This document shows, piece by piece, positions 1 through 5,198 of a stretch of 7,516 bases of DNA. The position numbers were made by a program, and so were the translations under genes. Every line of letters starts with the position of its first letter. The first letter of the stretch is position 1. A model generated the notes under the pieces. It was given only the letters and a program-made list of their open reading frames with translations, searched no databases and had not been told where the DNA came from. Source of the stretch: Abditibacteriales bacterium (lineage in GTDB: Bacteria > Armatimonadota > Abditibacteriia > Abditibacteriales > JANWYM01); assembly GCA_025055355.1 (NCBI GenBank), contig JANWYM010000188.1, positions 1 to 7,516 of the forward strand, given 5' to 3'.

Positions 1-2
1 TC

Positions 3-191
3 TATCTAACGTTGGAGACGAACGGCGTCATTTTCAAAGCCCGCACCCATCCCGACCAGCCGTTCGACCGGGGTGACACGGTGCGCGTGCGCTTCCTACC
101 ACACAAGGTGCATCTCTTTGACAAGGCGACGGGAGAAACGCTGTTGGAGCGTGACGGACGACGATGGAGGCAACCGCAGGGCGGGTTGTAG
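3..191 (+). CDS. Sugar ABC transporter ATP-binding protein, C-terminal fragment (MalK/UgpC/MsmX type TOBE domain)
   Basis: Only the last 62 codons lie in the window; the 5' part is off the left edge. The frame opens at base 3 and ends with TAG at 189-191. The visible peptide has the pattern of the OB-fold TOBE domain at the end of the carbohydrate-uptake ABC ATPases: a 'F-x-x-G-D-x-V-x-V-x-F' strand (PFDRGDTVRVRF) followed by 'HLFDKATGETLL'. In that family these residues follow the nucleotide-binding domain and take part in regulation and solute specificity, while the ATPase itself powers import of sugars or glycerol phosphates at the inner face of the membrane. The ATPase motifs cannot be seen here, so substrate and exact subfamily are not decidable. 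A short hairpin (196-201 with 209-214) begins five bases after the stop. The call rests on a short but characteristic motif. Confidence 0.72.
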   Translation, partial: YLTLETNGVIFKARTHPDQPFDRGDTVRVRFLPHKVHLFDKATGETLLERDGRRWRQPQGGL

Positions 192-195
192 GAGC

Positions 196-214
196 GCAAT
201 GCATAGCCCATTGC
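196..214 (+). other. Small hairpin after the ABC ATPase stop codon
   Basis: The arms gcaatg and cattgc pair perfectly over 6 bp with a 7-base loop. It starts 5 bases after the stop codon, where a terminator would sit, but no run of T follows. It could be a weak 3'-end stabilising hairpin or chance. Confidence 0.25.
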
Positions 215-460
215 AGCAGCGATGAGTAGTCGGACCGCGAACCATCCTGCTACTGAAGTAGTCAAAAGTTGCGCCGTTGCTGACGCCTTCTTTTCCTGGC
301 TCCGATCCCTCTCCCAAGGGAAGGGGAGTCACCGACGCGGCATGGTGGGGCTTGTTGCCCCTGACAGTTAGGCTTTCTTCGTCACCACGCCGCCGAGGGG
401 TCGGGGGAGGGGAAAGATCCGGAGGGCAACTGCGTCACCCCGGGGAGTTACCGATGGACG

Positions 461-467
461 AAGGAGG
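461..467 (+). promoter_or_regulatory. Ribosome binding site that sets the DUF58 start
   Basis: AAGGAGG lies 10 bases before the ATG at 478. It is only 3 bases before another ATG at 471, which opens a short unrelated frame. The spacing therefore favours 478. Confidence 0.75.
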
Positions 468-477
468 CTGATGAACC

Positions 478-1389
478 ATGCTGGAACGCGACATGACCGC
501 CGACCCCCGCCACTTTCTCAATCCGCAGGTCATCGCCAAAATCAGCAACTGGGAGATGAAGGCGCGGCTGGTGGTAGAGGGATTTATCGCGGGGCTGCAC
601 GCCAGCCCGCATCTGGGGTTCAACGTGGAGTTCGCCGAGCATCGGCAATACAACCCCGGCGACGAGATTCGCTACATCGATTGGAAGGCGTTCGCCAAGT
701 CGGAGAAACTTTACATCAAGCAGTTCGAGGAAGAAACCAACCTGCGCTCTTGGCTGATGATTGACGCTTCGGCTTCGATGGGCTACGGCAGCAGCGGGAT
801 GAGCAAGTTAGCATACGCCTGCCACATCGCCGCCGCGTTGACCTACCTCATGCTCAACCAGCGCGACGCCGTAGGGCTGGTGACGTTCAGCGAGCAAGTG
901 GACACCTACATCCCGGCGCGGGCGCAACTCAATCACTTCCACGTCCTCATCGAGCAGATGGCACAACTCCAGCCGCGCGGCGCGACCAACACCGGCAAGG
1001 CACTCGGCGACATCGCCGGGCGCGTGCAGCGGCGCGGGCTGGTCATTATCCTCTCCGACCTGTTCGACGACCCACAACGCATCTCCACCGCCCTCAAGTT
1101 CTTCCGTCACAAAAAACACGAGGTCATCGTCTTCCACATCCTGGACAAAGACGAGACCACCTTCCCCTTCGACATCCCCCTCATGCTACGCGACATGGAG
1201 GACAACTCCGAACTGGCCGTGGACCCGCAGAGTTTGCGCGAGGCTTACCTGCACCAATTGAGCAAGCACATCGCACACCTCAAGCGCACCTGTGTCGAGG
1301 GAAATATAGACTACGTGCCGATGGAGACGACGCAGCCGTTTGACAAAGCGTTGGTGGCATATCTGGGGAAGCGGGCGAGCATGATGTAA
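478..1389 (+). CDS. DUF58 domain-containing protein (VWA-like fold), 303 aa
   Basis: The protein carries the DUF58 signature 'YNPGDEIRYIDWKAFAKSEK' at about residues 60-80, followed by 'QFEEETN' and a von Willebrand A-type core. The metal-site (MIDAS) residues are visible: D96, S98 and S100 in 'DASAS', T170 in 'GATNTG', and D194 in 'SDLFDD'. There is no signal peptide or membrane segment, unlike longer DUF58 proteins, so it is the short soluble form. In many bacteria DUF58 proteins are encoded directly after a MoxR-type AAA+ ATPase and are thought to act together with it, often with membrane VWA proteins and transglutaminase-like proteins; the biochemical role is not settled. No MoxR gene lies next to it here. 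The upstream neighbour is the end of a sugar ABC ATPase, 286 bases away. The start at 478 has a strong ribosome binding site; ATG at 493 is a less likely alternative. Confidence 0.93.
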   Translation: MLERDMTADPRHFLNPQVIAKISNWEMKARLVVEGFIAGLHASPHLGFNVEFAEHRQYNPGDEIRYIDWKAFAKSEKLYIKQFEEETNLRSWLMIDASASMGYGSSGMSKLAYACHIAAALTYLMLNQRDAVGLVTFSEQVDTYIPARAQLNHFHVLIEQMAQLQPRGATNTGKALGDIAGRVQRRGLVIILSDLFDDPQRISTALKFFRHKKHEVIVFHILDKDETTFPFDIPLMLRDMEDNSELAVDPQSLREAYLHQLSKHIAHLKRTCVEGNIDYVPMETTQPFDKALVAYLGKRASMM

Positions 1390-1416
1390 GGCATCATCAT
1401 GATTATCACTCGCACC

Positions 1417-1443
1417 AAAGAAAAGGCTGCCCGCAGGCAGCCT
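1417..1443 (-). terminator. Intrinsic-terminator-like hairpin, T-tract on the minus strand
   Basis: A perfect 8-bp stem (AGGCTGCC 1424-1431 with GGCAGCCT 1436-1443, loop CGCA) is flanked on its low-coordinate side by accaaagaaaa. Read on the minus strand this is a GC-rich hairpin followed by TTTTCTTTGG, the form of a Rho-independent terminator. It lies 35 bases after the DUF58 stop, but on the plus strand it is followed by caagtgac, with no T-run. It may still serve the DUF58 transcript as a 3' hairpin, or it may be a leftover of a lost minus-strand gene. Confidence 0.5.
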
Positions 1444-1453
1444 CAAGTGACAT

Positions 1454-1521
1454 CTAAACTTTCGCATTTTGCCCTCTCCTCCGAAAATGCCCGTCGTTGC
1501 GAGCGGCGCGAAGCCAACCCC
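1454..1521 (+). repeat. Dispersed 68-bp repeat, copy 1
   Basis: This stretch aligns without gaps to 6121-6188 at roughly 80% identity by eye. It begins ctaaacttt, runs through a gccctctcc block and 'cgaaaatg', and ends in the palindromic module gcgag...gcgaagcca. A third, 16-base partial copy (ctaaacttttgcgttt) lies at 3444-3459. It is intergenic in every case, so it is best read as a dispersed non-coding repeat. Confidence 0.75.
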
Positions 1522-1580
1522 AGTGGGGGAGAAGGCGGGAGGGGTGGGGGATGGGTAGCTGCGCGCGCCAATGACGGGCA
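1488..1580. repeat. Inverted-repeat (MITE-like) element, 93 bp
   Basis: The ends are tgcccgtcgttg (1488-1499) and caatgacgggca (1569-1580), which pair at 11 of 12 positions. The outer sequence matches the ends of the palindromic element at 4746-4826 (gtcattgcgag...caatgac), so this is a diverged member of the same family. It carries no reading frame of its own. It ends about 10 bases before homology to a MacB-like permease begins, as if it had inserted in or near that gene. Confidence 0.5.
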
Positions 1581-1586
1581 GGATAG

Positions 1587-1742
1587 ATGGCTTCGCCGCA
1601 CTCGTTTCCGACGCTGTTGGGCGTCATCATCGGCGTGGGCGGGGTTATCATCATGATCTCGCTCATCGAGGGCGCACGCCGAGGTGTTCAAGCAGTTCGA
1701 GTCCATCGGCTCGGACGGCGTCTCGGCGGCATTGGGACTATG
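1587..1742 (+). pseudogene. MacB-type ABC transporter permease, N-terminal remnant, frameshifted
   Basis: From 1599 the frame reads 'HSFPTLLGVIIGVGGVIIM', then 'ISLIEGARRGV'. This is close to the conserved first segment of MacB/FtsX-type permeases (RSFLTLLGVIIGV-x-xVI-x-M-x-SIGEGA). After 'EGARRG' the family continues with a 'Q-x-ESIGS' motif. That motif is present, but in the next frame: 'FKQFESIGSDGVSAALGL' from 1684, ending at TGA 1740-1742. The match therefore crosses a frameshift near 1675-1690. The expected N-terminal residues and everything downstream (periplasmic domain, three later membrane helices) are missing. The family exports macrolides, peptides or lipoproteins, but this scrap cannot function. 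The 5' side abuts an inverted-repeat element. Recognition rests on the two motifs in order. Confidence 0.6.
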
Positions 1743-1958
1743 AACACCGAAAGCGGAGGTGCAGGCACACATGCCGTCACTCTCCGTCCTCTCTGGCGAC
1801 AAAGCCCGCCGCGCGTTTGAGAAGGCAGGCTGGATGGACAACCCACTCCGCCCCCTGCCGTCACCTCATCCCCTGATGAGTTCGCTGCCACCACACCCCA
1901 GACCGCCTCGCGTCAACAGGAAACGCCAGCCCGCACTCTGGCTCGCTGGGCGCGGGAG
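1743..1958 (+). other. Unassigned remnant region before the broken AAA+ gene
   Basis: No intact gene fits here. One frame, from 1759, reads 'MPSLSVLSGDKARRAFEKAGWMDN' before becoming proline-rich. The frame of the following AAA+ fragment is open from 1821 and becomes protein-like near 1935 ('LARWARELNDP'). These pieces may be the decayed N-terminal part of the same ATPase, joined by a further frameshift, but I could not prove it. Confidence 0.3.
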
Positions 1959-2309
1959 TTGAACGACCCCAAGCGCAACCGTTTCGCCGTCCTGTTTTAT
2001 CTGGACAAACTGGTCTCCTATAAAACCTCCTATGCTGATGACGAGCGGGAATGTCTCCTCTGGCTGGAGAAGACCGTTGAGAACATTACCCCGAACCATC
2101 GGCTGGTGCTGGTGGCGCTTCAGGACACGATGGCGCCCATTGAACTCTACACCCAAAGCCCCAAGTGCCGCGTGCTTCCCATCCCCTCCCCTGACAAGGA
2201 AGACCGCGAGCGCTACCCTCGCTATTGCCTGGGGGAGCACGAACACCTTGACCTGATTGCTAACCTGACCGACGGGCTTTACCTGCGCGAACTTGACCAC
2301 AATCATTGA
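1959..2309 (+). pseudogene. Broken AAA+ ATPase, fragment 1 (degenerate N-terminal ATPase-like domain)
   Basis: The frame from TTG 1959 encodes 116 codons to TGA 2307-2309 and is open upstream to 1821, with no clear ribosome binding site at the TTG. The peptide contains 'FAVLFYLDKLV', a Walker-B-like hydrophobic strand ending in an acidic residue. It continues with 'HRLVLVALQDTMAPIEL', 'CRVLPIPSPDKEDRERY' and 'LIANLTDGLYLRELD', the order of strand, sensor-1-like loop, strand and lid helix seen in AAA+ domains. No Walker A motif is visible, so this half looks like the back part of an inactive first AAA+ domain. Removing one C around 2298-2299 makes 'LRELD' run straight into 'TIIEDVREKD' of fragment 2, with no residue missing. 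Both pieces are therefore one former gene. Function is unknown; two-domain ATPases of this kind occur as uncharacterised proteins in several phyla. Confidence 0.6.
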
Positions 2310-2793
2310 GGACGTGCGAGAGAAGGATCATCTGAGCAGTCGGGACATCCGCAGCCTCGTGAACCGCTACCGCATTGGCGTGCAGCAGGACTACTGGGGC
2401 AGCCTGAGCATCGAGAAGTTAGACAGGGCATTCCACTGGTTCACGCAGACGGAGGGGGTTAAAGGGCAGGACGAGGCAGTCAGGAAAGTCACGGAGGTGC
2501 TGTGCCTGGCGCGGGCAGGGTTGTCCGGCATGGCGAGCGGCACCACCACCAAACCGAAAGGCGTCCTGTTTTTCGCGGGACCAACGGGTGTCGGGAAAAC
2601 CTTCGTCGCTAAGAAACTCGCCAAGTTCCTCTTCGACACAGAGGAGGCGTTCATCCGCCTGAAACGCCCCCGACCGGACTACGTCACTTTTAGTCGTCCC
2701 ACATTGTTCTCAAACCATTCAAACGCCTGGTGGATAAATCGGTCCACGGATGCTTTGAGCGGGGGCGATAAGTGGGAAAAGAGCGCGAGGTAG
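2293..2793 (+). pseudogene. Broken AAA+ ATPase, fragment 2 (Clp-like AAA_2 domain, truncated)
   Basis: This frame continues fragment 1 after a +1 frameshift. It runs from a linker ('SSRDIRSLVNRYRIG', 'SIEKLDRAFHWF') into the start of a Clp/HSP100-type ATPase domain: 'VKGQDEAVRKVTEVLCLARAGL', then 'GVLFFAGPTGVGKTFVAKKLAKFLF' in two overlapping parts, with Walker A GPTGVGKT at residues 96-103 (2578-2601). Clp-like proteins follow 'AFIR' with 'FDMSEY'; here homology stops at about 2660. Walker B, sensor 1, arginine finger and sensor 2 are all absent. The last ~37 codons (2683-2793) are only the antisense of the minus-strand gene 2679-3419. The TTG at 2293 lies inside fragment 1 and lacks a ribosome binding site. 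A truncated protein that could bind but not hydrolyse ATP might be made; a dead gene is more likely. Confidence 0.68.
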
Positions 2794-3419
2794 TTGGTCG
2801 CCGCCCAGAGCGACTGGCGCGTGAGTTCAAACAGCCCGTGCCGCAGGAGTTCTTCCTCAAAAAACGGACCGATTTCACCCAGCCCCCGTGGGGCGAGGAG
2901 AATGTTGCCCGCGTAGGTGGGATGCGCGGCGTATTCGCAATACATCTCGTAAATGCGACGGCGTTCCTCGGCAACTTGTCCGTCGCGGGCGTCGAGCGTC
3001 TCGCGGATTTTGACCTGCTTGAAATGTTTCTTGCGCTCCTCGTTATCGGCTTCGCGCCAGTGACGGATTTGCGTGCGGTCAAAGTCGAAGTAGTCGAGGA
3101 GCAAACCGACTTCGATGATGTCGCGTTGCAGGGCGAGCGAGACCTGATAGTAGCCGCAGAGCATCATCTCGTAGGACGTGACGATGGCATTGAACAGACG
3201 AATGCCCAAGAACTGAATCGTCAATTCGTCCTCGTCGCGGTGCGGATGCACCTTGGTCAAATCGTGAATGACGTCCAGCGCGCGCTGCAGCATCTCAACG
3301 GCTCGTGTGCCGTCGGCGTCCAACTGCACGAACCGCAGCGACTTCCGCCGCATCCGCTCCGCTTTGTGACGCCAGAACTGCAAATCTTTCGGCAACGGGG
3401 GTGTGATGAAGTCTGCCAT
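2679..3419 (-). CDS. Hypothetical protein, 246 aa, predicted mostly helical
   Basis: I do not recognise this gene with certainty. It is soluble, with no signal peptide. The N-terminal part is basic ('HKAERMRRKSLRFV'), followed by long amphipathic helices: 'AVEMLQRALDVIHDLTKVH', 'SYEMMLCGYYQVSLALQRDIIEVGLLLDYF', and 'RRRIYEMYCEYAAHPTYAG'. The layout (helical bundle, a 'Y-x(3)-L-x-R-x-x-x-E' helix, then 'Y-x-x-x-C-x-Y-x-x-H-P-T') resembles DUF5677/HEPN-like helical proteins; this is inference from pattern only. The ATG at 3419 follows an in-frame TAA 12 bases upstream, which fixes the longest start. No Shine-Dalgarno is seen, so translation may be weak or leaderless, or start at a later ATG (residue 23). 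The 16-base repeat at 3444-3459 lies in its 5' region. Its 3' end overlaps the broken ATPase frame, so its own C-terminus may have been altered by the deletion. Confidence 0.7.
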   Translation of the reverse strand: MADFITPPLPKDLQFWRHKAERMRRKSLRFVQLDADGTRAVEMLQRALDVIHDLTKVHPHRDEDELTIQFLGIRLFNAIVTSYEMMLCGYYQVSLALQRDIIEVGLLLDYFDFDRTQIRHWREADNEERKKHFKQVKIRETLDARDGQVAEERRRIYEMYCEYAAHPTYAGNILLAPRGLGEIGPFFEEELLRHGLFELTRQSLWAATNYLALFSHLSPPLKASVDRFIHQAFEWFENNVGRLKVT

Positions 3420-3443
3420 GTTGCAGGTTTGTTAAATAGGATT

Positions 3444-3459
3444 CTAAACTTTTGCGTTT
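3444..3459 (-). repeat. 16-base partial copy of the dispersed repeat
   Basis: ctaaacttttgcgttt is identical to 6121-6136 and near-identical to 1454-1469. On the minus strand it reads aaacgcaaaagtttag and sits 25 bases upstream of the 246-aa gene. The other intact copy also sits upstream of a minus-strand gene (the pilin-like gene). Confidence 0.6.
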
Positions 3460-3488
3460 ACTCGACCTGATAGTCTCAGGACTGTCGC

Positions 3489-3585
3489 TAGCTGTTAACG
3501 GATTTGGTAACGGATGAAGCGGAGGGCGTCGACGTCCAATCCGAAAGCAATCCGCTTCATCCGTTACCAAATCCGTCGACAGCTA
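3489..3585. repeat. Long inverted repeat, 35-bp arms, 27-base loop
   Basis: Arms 3489-3523 and 3551-3585 pair at 33 of 35 positions; the only mismatches are ta against cg at 3496-3497. The arms contain two direct copies of taacggat (3496-3503 and 3508-3515). The loop contains a smaller near-palindrome around gtcgac (3524-3537). The hairpin begins 6 bases beyond the dehydratase stop codon, in the intergenic gap before the 246-aa gene. No T-run follows on either strand. It may end or protect the dehydratase transcript, attenuate the downstream gene, or be a MITE-like insertion. Confidence 0.85.
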
Positions 3586-3590
3586 AACTT

Positions 3591-4721
3591 TTACCAGTTG
3601 GTAAACGCTCCGTCCAGCCGCCGCAACTGCGGCGAAGTGCCGGGCTCGTAGGGATAGGCTTTCACGGCGTCCTCGTTGAACTCAATGCCCAGCCCCGGAC
3701 GGGTGGGGGCAAGGAGGTAGCCGTCTTCCCACTCGACTTGCACGGGGAACAAGTCCGTCAAACTGGTGCCCGGCTTGCGCGGCAACTCCAAAACGCCCAC
3801 GTTAGGGGATGCCAAGCACAGATGCAACCCCGCTGCCGTTGACACAGGACCCAGCGGGTTGTGCGGTGCGAGGTTGATGTAGTGGGTCTCACACCAACGG
3901 GCGATTTTGGTCGCTTCGGTGATGCCGCCGACGATGCACAGGTCAATGCGGGCGTAGTGCATCAGGTCTTCCTCGATGAGTGGACGGAACTCCCACTTGC
4001 TCGCCCACTGCTCGCCCACCGCGAGCGGCACGTGGACGTGCGGCGCGAACGCACGATAGGCGTGTGGGCTTTCGGAGCGCAGCGGGTCTTCGATGAAGAA
4101 CGGATGAAACCGCTCCACTTCGCGGCAGAGGCGCATCGCGTCGGGCGGGTCAAGCCGCGTGTGAACATCAAAGCAAATTTCAATCTCTGGGAGCGCCGCG
4201 CGCACGGCTTCGAACTGCTTGATGGCGAGCCGCACTGACTGCGATGGCTCCAGAATGCCCTGCCCCGTCTCCGGTTGCCCCCAGCGAACGAACTTCCACC
4301 CTTCCGCCGTCGTGCGTTGACAACTCTCCACAAGGGCTTCAATCGTCGCGCCGCCGTTGTGCGGATAGCATACCACTTTGTCGCGGCACAGCCCGCCGAG
4401 TAGGTTGTAAACGGGTTGATTGAGCGCCTTGCCCTTGATGTCCCACAGCGCGATGTCAATCGCCGAAATCGCCGAACTGATAACCTTGTCGGCGGGGAAG
4501 AAGCCGCCGCGAAACATCTGCTGCCACAGGTATTCGGTGCGCATCGGGTCTGCGCCGATGAGGAAGGTTTTCAGGTGATGGACCGCACCCGCGACGGCTT
4601 CCTCGCGCCACGTCAACCCCGCTTCGCCCACGCCAAAGATGCCTGCGTCCGTTTCGACTTTGACGAAGAGGAAAGGACGTTGAACGCGAATAGGGAAGGC
4701 TTTGACGTCGGTGATTTTCAC
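3591..4721 (-). CDS. Enolase-superfamily sugar-acid dehydratase (mandelate racemase/muconate lactonizing family; galactonate dehydratase-like)
   Basis: A 376-aa protein with the full two-part fold: an N-terminal capping domain (1-~115, including 'AISAIDIALWDIKGKALNQPVYNLLGG') and a TIM-barrel domain. Metal ligands are D185 ('FDVHTR'), E211 ('IEDP') and E237 ('VGEQW'). H187 and H287 ('APHNPLGP') are the likely acid/base pair. This spacing (185/187/211/237/287) equals, with a +2 offset, the D183/H185/E209/E235/H285 set I recall for E. coli D-galactonate dehydratase. Such enzymes need Mg2+ and remove water from aldonic acids to give 2-keto-3-deoxy acids. The exact sugar acid cannot be fixed from sequence; gluconate, mannonate and others are possible. 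The start is GTG at 4721 with GGAGGAG 8 bases upstream. An in-frame ATG at 4784 would add 21 residues encoded by a repeat element and is rejected. No other sugar-acid gene lies beside it. Confidence 0.9.
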   Translation of the reverse strand: MKITDVKAFPIRVQRPFLFVKVETDAGIFGVGEAGLTWREEAVAGAVHHLKTFLIGADPMRTEYLWQQMFRGGFFPADKVISSAISAIDIALWDIKGKALNQPVYNLLGGLCRDKVVCYPHNGGATIEALVESCQRTTAEGWKFVRWGQPETGQGILEPSQSVRLAIKQFEAVRAALPEIEICFDVHTRLDPPDAMRLCREVERFHPFFIEDPLRSESPHAYRAFAPHVHVPLAVGEQWASKWEFRPLIEEDLMHYARIDLCIVGGITEATKIARWCETHYINLAPHNPLGPVSTAAGLHLCLASPNVGVLELPRKPGTSLTDLFPVQVEWEDGYLLAPTRPGLGIEFNEDAVKAYPYEPGTSPQLRRLDGAFTNW

Positions 4722-4728
4722 AGCGGGT

Positions 4729-4735
4729 CTCCTCC
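4729..4735 (-). promoter_or_regulatory. Ribosome binding site that sets the dehydratase start
   Basis: On the minus strand GGAGGAG ends about 7-8 bases before the GTG at 4721. This decides the GTG over the ATG further upstream, which lies in a palindromic repeat. Confidence 0.7.
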
Positions 4736-4745
4736 AAAGATACCT

Positions 4746-4826
4746 GTCATTGCGAGCGCAGCGAAGCAATCCCTTCCGCTGCACAATCTCCTCCGCAGGG
4801 GATTGCTTCGCTCCGCTCGCAATGAC
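4746..4826. repeat. Palindromic MITE-like element, 81 bp
   Basis: Arms 4746-4773 and 4799-4826 pair at 27 of 28 positions (gtcattgcgagcg...gcgaagcaatccc), with a loop of about 25 bases. The same ends recur at 1488-1580, at 4871-4900 (right half only) and in degraded form near 6160-6220. Palindromes of the 'GTCATTGCGAGCG' type are known as dispersed intergenic repeats in many bacteria. The element lies about 25 bases upstream of the dehydratase start, so it is transcribed into, or sits just before, that gene's leader. Confidence 0.82.
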
Positions 4827-4870
4827 GTCGTGTTGTGGCGCTGTAGGTTACCTTGTGCCCCGTGCAGCAG

Positions 4871-4900
4871 AGGGGGTTGCTTCGCTCCGCTCGGAATGAC
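4871..4900. repeat. Half copy of the palindromic element
   Basis: agggggttgcttcgctccgc followed by tcggaatgac matches the right arm of the element at 4746-4826 with a few changes. No matching left arm is present. Confidence 0.65.
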
Positions 4901-5047
4901 ATTCTCATCCGGCAGGGCATCAGCGATGCTTACCGCGATAAAACGCCAAGACGTGAAGTGCTGCTCATGGACTCATGCACTCCCTCGAGTAGTCAAATAC
5001 GCGTAATTTGTAATTTGTGAGGTCCATGAACAGTCCCCCGCGTCGGA

Positions 5048-5198
5048 TGCATTACGCAAAATTTGCAGTCCTGCTCTGTTCAGAGTCATCCGTAGGGGCA
5101 GGCGTCCCTGCCAGCCCGCTTCTGTCATCGCAATCGGGCTGGCACGGCGGGTGCCCTCGGGGCGCGCCCCTACAAAGTTGCAAATTTTACGTAATGCA
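5048..5198. repeat. Nested inverted-repeat element, 151 bp
   Basis: Outer arms 5048-5067 and 5179-5198 (tgcattacgcaaaatttgca) pair at 19 of 20 positions. Inside, gtaggggc (5092-5099) pairs with gcccctac (5166-5173), and tgccagcccg (5109-5118) pairs with cgggctggca (5135-5144). A small ctctg/cagag hairpin is at 5074-5085. The outer arms are AT-rich and the core is GC-rich, so the core looks like one repeat inside another. It lies 28 bases beyond the pilin-like gene's stop and could fold at the end of that transcript, but has no clear T-run. Confidence 0.78.

Larger units (their letters stand above)
192..477. other. Intergenic region with low-complexity purine/pyrimidine tracts
   Basis: No convincing gene is present between the ABC ATPase fragment and the DUF58 gene. 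The stretch includes a partly palindromic block around 307-327 (ccctctcccaaggg followed by aaggggag). A G-rich tract follows at about 393-425. Such CCCTCTCC/GGGGAG blocks are often dispersed intergenic repeats in GC-rich bacteria; that reading is inference. A 64-codon frame runs across it (277-471), but its composition is that of the repeat tracts and I do not treat it as a gene. No clear sigma-70 promoter was found for the downstream gene. Confidence 0.4.

Noticed and set aside
277..471. 64-codon frame before the DUF58 gene
   Set aside because: Its peptide is a translation of low-complexity CCCTCTCC/GGGGAG tracts, and there is no ribosome binding site.
1443..1841. 132-codon minus-strand frame ending at the terminator-like hairpin
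   Set aside because: It covers repeat sequence and the antisense of the permease remnant, with no domain or ribosome binding site.
2290..2309. Programmed +1 frameshift in the AAA+ gene
   Set aside because: The shift point has no stop codon in the slippery position and no upstream Shine-Dalgarno-like stimulator, and the downstream gene is truncated anyway, so a plain mutation is simpler.
2772..3470. 232-codon plus-strand frame opposite the 246-aa minus gene
   Set aside because: It is the exact antisense of a better-supported gene and has no recognisable domain.
3504..3842. 112-codon plus-strand frame starting in the long hairpin
   Set aside because: It starts in the inverted repeat and runs antisense through the dehydratase; a similar N-terminus appears on the other strand only because the arms are inverted repeats.
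4722..4784. N-terminal extension of the dehydratase to an ATG at 4784
   Set aside because: The added residues are encoded by the palindromic element, and GTG 4721 has a proper ribosome binding site.
3489..5198. CRISPR array or tRNA/rRNA genes among the repeats
   Set aside because: The repeats are inverted pairs, not regularly spaced direct repeats, and no cloverleaf or rRNA-like sequence was found.
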